Shown here: positions 22,301 through 34,300 of the stretch, in pieces
Layout of the letters: each line of letters begins with the position of its first letter
How positions within the stretch are numbered: the first letter of the stretch is position 1
Source of the DNA: Harmothoe impar
Taxonomy: Eukaryota; Annelida; Polychaeta; Phyllodocida; Polynoidae
Length of the DNA stretch: 64,000 nt
NCBI GenBank assembly: GCA_947462335.1
Contig: OX381704.1
Location: 121,082,065 to 121,146,064, forward strand
Reading direction: 5' to 3'
Translations under genes and position numbers: made by a program
Notes under the pieces: generated by a model
What the model saw: the letters and a program-made list of their open reading frames with translations, nothing else
What the model was told of the DNA's origin: nothing
Database searches by the model: none

Positions 22301-25300
22301 TGTAACAACACAGACATCAGTAAGAGCTGCATCAACAGGTGCTGCATTCAGGTTACATCATTTAACTGTAACAAAACAGACATCAGTAAGAGCTGCATCA
22401 ACAGGTGCTGCATTCAGGGTTACATCATTTAACTGTAACAAAACAGACATCAGTAAGAGCTGCATCAACAGGTGCTGCATTCAGGGTTACATCATTTAAC
22501 TGTAACAACACAGAGACATCAGTAAGAGCTGCATCAACAGGTGCTGCATTCAGGTTACATCATTTAACTGTAACAACACAGAGACATCAGTAAGAGCTGC
22601 ATCAACAGGTGCTGCATTCAGGTTACATCAGTTAACTGTAACCACACAGAGACATTAGTAAGAGCTGCATCAACAGGTGCTGCATTCAGGGTTACATCAT
22701 TTAACTGTAAGAACACAGGCATCAGTTAGAGCTGCATCAACACGTGCTGCATTCAGGTTACATCATTTAACTGTAACAACACACAGACATCAGTTAGAGC
22801 TGCATCAACACGTGCTGCATTCAGGTTACATCATTTAACTCTAACAACACACAGACATCAGTAAGAGCTGCATCAACAGGTGCTGCATTCAGGTTACATC
22901 ATTTAACTGTAACAACACAGAGACATCAGTAAGAGCTGCATCAACACGTGCTGCATTCAGGGTTACATCATTTAACTGTAACAACACAGACATCAGTTAG
23001 AGCTGCATCAACACGTGCTGCATTCAGGTTACATCATTTAACTGTAACAAAACAGACATCAGTAAGAGCTGCATCAACAGGTGCTGCATTCAGGGTTACA
23101 TCATTTAACTCTAACAACACACAGACATCAGTAAGAGCTGCATCAACAGGTGCTGCATTCAGGGTTACATCATTTAACTGTAACAAAACAGACATCAGTA
23201 AGAGCTGCATCAACAGGTGCTGCATTCAGGTTACATCATTTAACTGTAACAAAACAGACATCAGTAAGAGCTGCATCAACAGGTGCTGCATTCAGGTTAC
23301 ATCATTTAACTGTAACAAAACAGACATCAGTTAGAGCTGCATCAACAGGTGCTGCATTCAGGGTTACATCATTTAACTGTAACAAAACAGACATCAGTAA
23401 GAGCTGCATCAACAGGTGCTGCATTCAGGGTTACATCATTTAACTGTAACAACACAGACATCAGTAAGAGCTGCATCAACAGGTGCTGCATTCAGGTTAC
23501 ATCATTTAACTGTAACAACACACAGCATCAACACGTGCTGCATTCAGGTTACATCATTTAACTGTAACAACACAAAGACACAGTAGGAGCTGAATTCAGG
23601 GTTACATCAGTTAACTGTAATAACACAAAGACACAGTAGGAGCTGAATTCAGGGTTACATCAGTTAAGGCTTTAAGGGCAGGCTTTAATGTGCAATGCCC
23701 TGTTGTTTGCATTATGTAATAACTCATTAGAGCTGCATGAATTGAATGCATCATGCTGACTCTCGGGGTCATACAGTTTGGTATGATGCCCTAAGACAAT
23801 ATATGAGCCAGTTAGTTCAGTCTTTGCGAAAACTTTTTCATCCCACAGGACATTCAGTCCTGCAAATTTTCAATGTTGCAGGACCGGCTACATTTTTGGA
23901 GGACCGGATAGCCACATATACTTATGCATTTTAAGTATAAAATAGTATTGTCCATTAAAAGTTCATTACAATTGTAATCAATTATGGCCAAATCAGGATA
24001 GATAGATAGTTTTACACAGTGCATTGACACACATATTTCAGCTTTAGAAGTCCAACTAAATTCTTCTAGTTCAGAAAAGCCCAACATGTGACTGGACATT
24101 AGGTCCTGCTACATTTATGAATCTGCTGGACCGGTGGCATTTTAGGAGGACATTGCCACTGTCCTGCATGTTTTCGCAAAGACTGCTATTAGTTGGTCCA
24201 TAACCCTTTGTCGTGATGATGCATGTATGCAGTGCTGGAGTGTAAGTTGCAAGGGCTGCATTCAAGCATGATGCCAACCCTATGGGGTTGATGCACTAGT
24301 AGGAGACTGCTACCTGTGTGGTGTGGACGTCCTGTACCCAAGACGTGTAGCGTGCGATGAGCTGCAGGGTCAGTTTCCAGAAGCGGTGACAGAGGGCGCT
24401 CAGGTAGACGTCCGGCTCCCAGCAGCGGTGGATGCACGCCCACAGGGTGTGTGTAGCGGCCAGGTGGAACCCGGTACTGTCTGTAAAAGGTGGACATATT
24501 CTTGTAGTTGTGGTCAGAGGGGACAAGAGTTATCCTCGTTCAGATAAAAACTGTTTGTAAAAGGTACAAGTATTAGACACCACGCGGTGTAACAGGGCGT
24601 AACACACAATGTAACACAGCGTAACACGCCCATCGGGTCTGTGTAGCGGCCAGATGGAACATAGTGCTGTTTGTACCTAAGCACTAACACCTGAAAACAT
24701 TAATACATATTTTTGCAGAATTCACAGAAATGAATGTCCTCAAATTCACAGTATGCCATGTGTACACACAAAATAGCCAATTGTCACTATTTCACAAAAA
24801 TGTATACCCTTGAGTATATAGATGTTGAGAGTAGTCTCACCTTTAGCGCTGTTGAAGGGCGCAGCGAGAACAGACTCCAGGTTCCCAGCGATCTCCTGGA
24901 ACCTGCAACAACAACAACAAACATTGTACATCATTCCCACTTCTCAATAAGAATCTGGCTTTACTACATAAACAGGCAAAACCCTGGCTTACAATTTAAA
25001 CACGAATTGTTCACAACAATCACCATGAAGCCCTTTTGCTGCAGATCAGGGACACAGCTCTCAGGTCTTTGCTACTTCTGGTAGTTCACCTGCAGCTCGA
25101 CCAGTCAACCTTCAACATAATGTGATTCTATCCTTTGTTTTGTCACTTCATTGAAACATATCATTCCCTCACCTTTTTTGAAAGTAGACGGGCAGTAATA
25201 CCTTATTTGGAAGTAGGCAGGCAGTAATACCATATTTGGAAGTAGACAGGCAGTAACTGACCTTATTTGGAAGTAGTAGGACAGTAATACCTTATTTGGA

Positions 25301-28300
25301 AGTCGATGGGCAGTAATACCTTATTTGGAAGTAGACGGGCAGTAATAACTTATTTGGAAGTAGACGGGCAGTAATACCATATTTGGAAGTAGTAGGGCAG
25401 TAATACCTTATTTGGAAGTAGACGGGCAGTAATACCTTATTTGGAAGTAGACAGGCAGTAATACCTTATTTGGAAGAAGACGGGCAGTAATACCTTATTT
25501 GGAAGTAGACGGGCAGCATTACCTTATTTGGAAGTAGACAGGCAGTAATACCTTATTTGGAAGTAGACGGGCAGTAATACCTTATTTGGAAGAAGACGGG
25601 CAGTAATACCTCATTTGGAAGTAGACGGGCAGTAATACCTCATTTGGAAGTAGACGGGCAGTAATACCTTATTTGGAAGTAGACGGGCAGTAATACCTTA
25701 TTTGGAAGTAGACGGGCAGTAATACCTTATTTGGAAGTAGACGGGCAGTAATACCTTATTTGGAAGTAGACGGGCAGTAATACCTTATTTGGAAGTAGAC
25801 GGGCAGTAATACCTTATTTGGAAGTAGACGGGCAGTAATACCTTATTTGGAAGTAGACAGGCAGTAATACCTTATTTGGAAGTAGACAGGCAGTAATACC
25901 TTATTTGGAAGTAGACGGGCAGTAATACCTTATTTGGAAGTAGACGGGCAGTAATACCTTATTTGGAAGTAGACGGGCAGTAATACCTTATTTGGAAGTA
26001 GACGGGCAGGCTCCACTTGGACATGAAGGTGTGATACCCGGAGTGGGTTCGGAGACGTTTGATGCTGGCCTGCGACCCGCAGCGATGCTCGAACTGACTC
26101 ACAAACTCCAGACTCGTCGTGTACTTCTACAAACAAAGCATGCTGAGGGTTAGTGTTATGTAGGATAAGGCCTCGGGGGCTCAGTAGCTAAATATTTATA
26201 TTTCAGGCCTGTCTATAGCTAAACATCTATATGTAGGTGTGTGAATAATCAAATAATCAGATTTTAAGTATGTCAAAAAGGATAAATATTCAGATTCTCT
26301 CCTTTTAAAGACATGTTTATTTAACCTGGATACATCGCTCAGTTTTACTTTCTCAGCCTTTTTTTCACCAGGGGATGTCAATAGATAAATATCAAGAATA
26401 TTATGTTCCGGTTTTTTACATAGTACATTGGGAATTCTGTGAGAAGGTTACCTCGTGGAACACGTTGGGGTTGCCGGGGGCGAAGATGGACGGAGTTTTA
26501 GCCTCAATATTCAGTACTACCTCTGGCCACACGGCATTCACGATGAAGTCATAGCCACGCACCACCTCCGTACCCCTGAAACATGGACAGTGGCATGTCT
26601 TGCAAACTTATTGTCAGTAAAAATATTCAGTTCTAAATGGTTTCAATGAGGGCAAGTTATATTTCAAAAAAAGCTCAATCTGGCTCTTTTTGTTAGAGCC
26701 TCAATTATTGATCAACATCATCTAACAACATTGACCAGTTACGCAAAAAGGATTGTCCTAGCGAGGAATTTTCTCTTAGCCGTAAAACCTTGCGTATAAG
26801 CCTAACTCACGTGTAAGCCGCACCTACAGTTAGGGCCGATCCTATAAGCCACACCAGGGGTTTGATTATAGCGACTTTTAATAGGACTGTAACATAGTAG
26901 CAAAAACTCGCTTATAAGCCACACCTTGACCATGGGCCCATCCTATAACCCACATCGCCGATCTGACTCGCGTACTAGCCGCGACTTATACACAACGTTT
27001 TACGGTAACCATGCAGAAAGGAGTATCCGTGCGCCCTGACTGAGCGTCCTTTCTGCTAGGCTGCTGACGTGTAGACTTACTTGGCGAGGGCGTCCCTCAG
27101 CTTGTGGCAGTGTTTGGGGATGAAGTCGAGTACCTTGTGGTACATGCCGGCCAGCCCCTGGGGGTTCTGTGAGATGAACTGCTCCGTGATGATCTGTAAC
27201 GGATGGGGGTAGACCCACATTAGACGGGCATGATGTTTGAATATACCGTATGTTCTCGTGTATGGAGTCAGCACCCCAGAGCGGCTCAGCTTACAGGATT
27301 TGCTCAAACTTATACAGCTTAATATACAAGATTTTATCTTTGTATAGTACAGTACTATAAAAGGAGAAATTGTCAAGACAGCAGTTACAGCATATGGAAT
27401 TTGTCAAATTGTGGTTGCGGCTTATATACCCGAGAATTCACTTAATATATTTCAAACCAATTAATACTGGACAGTGAAATGGTTGCCAAAAAGGAAAATG
27501 TATAATTTCTTCTTTTTCTCTCCTTGTTATTCAGCGTAATATTTTGTCACTAAGTTTTGTATGAAAGTAGATGGAGCAAAGAATCTTTTATTCTAACCCT
27601 AAATCATGTATGCATCAAAAAGAAAAGAAAATTGTGATCCGGTATCCTGACCGATCCTACATTTTTGGGGCCAACCCAGACTTTTTAAGACATTTTTAAA
27701 TTTCAGAAAAAAATATTATGACATTTTTGGTGTTTTTACTACTAAAAAGTTTTTGTACTAGAAAGAAATGGTTTAAAACAATTGACCTACCAACCCTATC
27801 TATTTTTGGGCATATTAGCGGAACACAACTTCTCTTCTTTTTTTAGGCCTACCGTATTCAATGTAAAAAGCGCCCTCCTCCTAATAAGCGCCCCTCCCCT
27901 TTTTGAGGCACTTCTAGACTAAAACAAAGGCTCAAATTTCCCGATTTTGGAGGCCATTAAACTCTTCAGTACTTAAAACGCTATAAAAATGTCTTTTACG
28001 TCCAATACGGTAACCCTCCTTACCGTCTCCATGTAGGGCCGCACCACCTGCTGCCGGAACAGGTTCTCGGCGTCCCGCATCTTGTCTATGGTGGCGTAGG
28101 TACGCAGACACTGACGCAGCATGTCCGTGTTGTTACACTCCAACCCCTCCGTGAACTGAGTCTCCAGGCTGATCTGTAGCGTGTTGGTGATGTGCGTGAT
28201 GCGCTGTAGGCGACAGCACGGGAGACAACCAGGTAATTAAATTAGATCACATTCACTCTTTGTTAAATTATTTAGGTGATAGGCTGTGGGTCATCAAGGC

Positions 28301-31300
28301 CCGTAGAGAGATTCTTTTGAATAGAAGTGTTACACGGAGATAATGGTTAATTTGAACCCTGATTTACACTCTTACAGACAGAAAACCTTTAGTGACTTTC
28401 TGACAGAAAACCTAAGTTCGCTCTCTGACAGACAGAGAGATTTCTGACAGACAGAAAACTTTAGCTCTTTAACAGAAATCCTCCGGTAATTCAGAGAACT
28501 TACAGGTTTGATGTGTTCCACGAGGGGTGCCCCGCGGCTCTTGTTGACGTAAAACTGTAACTTGTTGAACTCTGTAGCCACCCGCTCTATCAGCTGTCCC
28601 GTCAAGTCCTCCCTGTCAGTTGCAGAAAACATGGGGTTCATATTTACATACTAACATAGTAAGTGATTCTTGAACTTATATGGCTGCCATGGTAACGGTT
28701 TCTCAAAATGCCCAAGATTCTGAATGTACATGACTTAAGTTCCTGTACCGATATCACTCATAACACATGCAGCGGGAATTAATGTCTGCAAGGTTGCCAT
28801 GACAACCCCTCCCTGGCAGCTACAACTCAGTAGCTAGACTACCTGTACCTACCGTAAATTCTCGCGTATAAGCCTAACTCGCGTATAAGCCACACCCCTA
28901 ACTTTGAAAAATTATATAAGCCGCAGAAGGGGTCTGAGTATTGCGATTTTGGTACTGTAGTATACTAATAAAAACTCTCGTATAAGCCGCACCCTATATA
29001 GGCATGTTTGGTATCAAAAGAAAGCTGAGTCTGACTCGCGTACAAGCCGCGGCTTCTACGCGAGAATTTACGGTACTCACAGTTCGTGTAGACTCTGTGC
29101 ACTTACCCGTAGTGCGTGCCCCGCTCCTCCTCCGACCGCTGAATGCCCAGTAACTTCTCCATCTTGTCTACGGACTCAGTGATGGCGATCAGACGCTGCA
29201 GGCAGGCCTAGGGAGTAACAAACATCATGGGGATATCACACATATATATGTCTACAGACTCAGTGATGGCGATCAGACGCTGCAGGCAGGCCTAGGGGGT
29301 AACAAACATCATGGGGATATCACACATATATATATATATGTCTACAGACTCAGTGATGGCGATCAGACGCTGCAGGCAGGCCTAGGGAGTAACAAACATC
29401 ATGGGGATATCACACATATATATGTCTACAGACTCAGTGATGGCGATCAGACGCTGCAGACAGGCCTAGGGGGTAACAAACATCATGGGGATATCACACA
29501 TATATATGTCCACAGACTCAGTGATGGCGATCAGACGCTGCAGACAGGCCTAGGGGGTAACAAACATCATGGGGATATCACACATATATATGTCTACAGA
29601 CTCAGTGATGGCGATCAGACGCTGCAGACAGGCCTAGGGAGTAACAAACATCATGAGGATATCACACATATATATGTCCACAGACTCAGTGATGGCGATC
29701 AGACGCTGCAGGCAGGCCTAGGGGGTAACAAACATCATGGGGATATCACACATATATATGTCCACAGACTCAGTGATGGCGATCAGACGCTGCAGACAGG
29801 CCTAGGGAGTAACAAACATCATGGGGATATCACACATATATATGTCCACAGACTCAGTGATGGCGATCAGACGCTGCAGACAGGCCTAGGGAGTAACAAA
29901 CATCATGGGGATATCACACATATATATGTCTACAGACTCAGTGATGGCAATCAGACGCTGCAGGCAGGCCTAGGGGGTAACAAACATCATGGGGATATCA
30001 CACATATATACTAGAAATCATATTTTACAATTTGGACAAGAGAAAGTTTTCATTACAATTGCAACACATTATGGACACTCAGGGCACAGAAGAAAAGCTG
30101 GTCTCTGGATTTTTCTCTCCGGAATTAAGTACAAGAAAGGGCAATTTTGATTTCAATTTTTGATTCTTGTTCAATGACTTTCTTGCTCTAAATACCGACC
30201 TTTTTGTCGTTGACAGACGTCTGTTGGTCCATCTTCTCCTCCACTGCCACGATGGCCTGGTCCATCGCCGAGCGAACTTTCTGTAAGAGGAACAGGTAAT
30301 GTGTGCACTTTCTGTAACAGGTAATGTATGCACTTTCTGTAACAGTAACAGGTAATGTATGCACTTTCTGTAACAGTAACAGGTAATGTATGCACTTTCT
30401 GTAACAGCAACAGGTAATGTATGCACTTTCTGTAACAGCAACAGGTAATGTATGCACTTTCTGTAACAGTAACAGGTAATGTATGCACTTTCTGTAACAG
30501 CAACAGGTAATGTATGCACTTTCTGTAACAGGTAATGTGTGCACTTTCTGTAACAGTAACAGGTAATGTATGCACTTTCTGTAACAGCAACAGGTAATGT
30601 ATGCACTTTCTGTAACAGGTAATGTGTGCACTTTCTGTAACAGCAACAGGTAATGTATGCACTTTCTGTAACAGTAATGTATGCACTTTCTGTAACAGGT
30701 AATGTATGTACTTTCTGTAACAGTAACAAGTAATGTATGCACTTTCTGTAACATGTAATGTATGCACTTTCTGTAACAGTAACAGGTAATGTATGCACTT
30801 TCTGTAACAGCAACAGGTAATGTATGCACTTTCTGTAACATGTAATGTATGCACTTTCTGTAACAGTAACAGGTAATGTATGCACTTTCTGTAACAGCAA
30901 CAGGTAATGTATGCACTTTCTGTAACATGTAATGTATGCACTTTCTGTAACAGTAACAGGTAATGTATGCACTTTCTGTAACAGGTAATGTATGCACTTT
31001 CTGTAACAGTAACAGGTAATGTATGCACTTTCTGTAACATGTAATGTATGCACTTTCTGTAACAGTAACAGGTAATGTATGCACTTTCTGTAACAGTAAC
31101 AGGTAATGTATGCACTTTCTGTAACAGTAACAGGTAATGTATGCACTTTCTGTAACAGTAACAGGTAATGTATGCACTTTCTGTAACAGGTAATGTATGC
31201 ACTTTCTGTAACAGTAGCAGGTAATGTATGCACTTTCTGTAACAGCAACAGGTAATGTATGCACTTTCTGTAACAGGTAATGTATGCACTTTCTGTAACA

Positions 31301-34300
31301 GTAACAGGTAATGTATGCACTTTCTGTAACAGCAACAGGTAATGTATGCACTTTCTGTAAGAAGAACAGGTAATGTATGCACTTTCTGTAACAGTAACAG
31401 GTAATGTATGCACTTTCTGTAACAGTGACAGGTAATGTATGCACTTTCTGTAAGAAGAACAGGTAATGTATGCACTTTCTGTAACAGTAACAGGTAATGT
31501 ATGCACTTTCTGTAACAGTAACAGGTAATGTATGCACTTTCTGTAACAGTAACAGGTAATGTATGCACTTTCTGTAACAGTAATGTATGCACTTTCTGTA
31601 ACAGTAACAGGTAATGTATGCACTTTCTGTAACAGCAACAAGTAATGTATGCACTTTCTGTAACAGTAATGTATGCACTTTCTGTAACAGTAACAGGTAA
31701 TGTATGCACTTTCTGTAACAGCAACAGGTAATGTATGCACCTTCTGTAACAGTAACAGGTAATGTATGCACTTTCTGTAACAGCAACAGGTAATGTATGC
31801 ACTTTCTGTAACAGTAACAGGTAATTATGCACTTTCTGTAACAGTAACAGGCTATGTATGCACTTTCTGTAACAGTAACAGGTAATGTATGTACTTTCTG
31901 TAACAGTAACAGGTAATGTATGCACTTTCTGTAACAGTAACAGGCTATGTATGCACTTTCTGTAACAGTAACAGTAATGTATGCACTTTCTGTAACAGGT
32001 AATGTATGCACTTTCTGTAACAGTAACAGGTAATGTATGCACTTTCTGTAACAGCAACAAGTAATGTATGCACTTTCTGTAACAGTAATGTATGCACTTT
32101 CTGTAACAGTAACAGGTAATGTATGCACTTTCTGTAACAGCAACAGGTAATGTATGCACCTTCTGTAACAGTAACAGGTAATGTATGCACTTTCTGTAAC
32201 AGCAACAGGTAATGTATGCACTTTCTGTAACAGTAACAGGTAATGTATGCACTTTCTGTAACAGTAACAGGTAATGTATGCACTTTCTGTAACAGTAACA
32301 GGTAATTATGCACTTTCTGTAACAGTAACAGGTAATGTATGCACCTTCTGTAACAGTAACAGGTAATGTATGCACTTTCTCTAACAGCAACAGGTAATGT
32401 ATGCACTTTCTGTAACAGTAACAGGTAATTATGCACTTTCTGTAACAGTAACAGGCTATGTATGCACTTTCTGTAACAGTAACAGGTTATGTATGCACTT
32501 TCTGTAACAGTAACAGGTAATGTATGCACTTTCTGTAACAGGTAATGTATGCACTTTCTGTAACAGTAACAGGTAATGTATGCACTTTCTGTAACAGCAA
32601 CAGGTAATGTATGCACTTTCTGTAACAGCAACAGGTAATGTATGCACTTTCTGTAACAGCAACAGGTAATGTATGCACTTTCTGTAACAGTAATGTATGC
32701 ACTTTCTGTAACAGGTAATGTATGCACTTTCTGTAACAGGTAATGTATGCACTTTCTGTAACAGTAACAGGTAATGTATGCACTTTCTGTAACAGCAACA
32801 GGTAATGTATGCACTTTCTGTAACAGTAATGTATGCACTTTCTGTAACAGGTAATGTATGCACTTTCTGTAACAGGTAATGTATGCACTTTCTGTAACAG
32901 TAACAGGTAATGTATGCACTTTCTGTAACAGCAACAGGTAATGTATGCACTTTCTGTAACAGTAATGTATGCACTTTCTGTAACAGTAACAGGTAATGTA
33001 TGCACTTTCTGTAACAGGTAATGTATGCACTTTCTGTAACAGTAACAGGTAATGTATGCACTTTCTGTAACAGGTAATGTATGCACTTTCTGTAACAGGT
33101 AATGTATACACTTTCTGTAACAGTAATGTATGCACTTTCTGTAACAGCAACAGGTAATGTATGCACTTTCTGTAACAGGTAATGTATGCACTTTCTGTAA
33201 CAGCAACAGGTAATGTATGCACTTTCTGTAACAGCAACAGGTAATGTATGCACTTTCTGTAACAGTAACAGGTAATGTATGCACTTTCTGTAACAGTAAT
33301 GTATGCACTTTCTGTAACAGTAACAGGTAATGTATGCACTTTCTGTAACAGCAACAGGTAATGTATGGACTTTCTGTAACAGTAACAGGTAATGTATGCA
33401 CTTTCTGTAACAGCAACAGGTAATGTATGCACTTTCTGTAACAGCAACAGGTAATGTATGCACTTTCTGTAACAGCAACAGGTAATGTATGCACTTTCTG
33501 TAACAGTAACAGGTAATGTATGCACTTTCTGTAACAGTAATGTATGCACTTTCTGTAACAGTAACAGGTAATGTATGCACTTTCTGTAACAGCAACAGGT
33601 AATGTATGGACTTTCTGTAACAGTAACAGGTAATGTATGCACTTTCTGTAACAGCAACAGGTAATGTATGCACTTTCTGTAACAGCAACAGGTAATGTAT
33701 GCACTTTCTGTAACAGCAACAGGTAATGTATGCACTTTCTGTAACAGTAACAGGTAATGTATGCACTTTCTGTAACAGTAACAGGTAATGTATGCACTTT
33801 CTGTAACTGAATTTTTATGGCCATAGTCTTAGCCCTAGTCTAGTTAAACAATCCCTCACACACAATGTTTCAGCCTCAATAAAGGAGTTGACCGTGAAAA
33901 TCTCAAGAAAGTCACTTTTATGTACAGGTAGTCCCATTTTGCCCTGTTTTGGGCCTAAAATCGACCTTTGGCCACATCATTTTTGCATGCCTCAGAAATT
34001 CCCCAACCCTTTACATAGCATAAAACTACATGTACTATTCTATCTAAAGGGTACTTGGGAACACCTGTGAATTTTTCACAATTTTAGCCATTTTTGTTTC
34101 ATCTGAAATATAACCCAATCAGCAGCCAGAACTCCCTTCAATGCAGACCAGAATACTGCCCCTTATCAGTGGCAGCAGCCACTGTGGGGGGTGAGCGGAA
34201 TACTAATCAATATACACATGTTAATCCCCGATCAACAGTCAATTAAAAAGTTAAAAGTAAGCACTCCCTTGGTAAGGCCCCCCCACTCACCATGACTTCG

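Noticed and set aside
22405..23561. Plus-strand frames repeating GLHHLTVTKQTSVRAASTG
   Set aside because: Translation of the 66-bp intron 12 array; COG2 splicing across it on the other strand is consistent.
30079..33824. Overlapping minus-strand open frames of 430-740 codons made of YRKCIHYLL, VTESAYITC and QKVHTLPV repeats
   Set aside because: They are translations of the COG2 intron 3 minisatellite; the frames differ only by unit-length shifts and one runs into exon 4 out of its proper context. No start, family or selection supports a protein.
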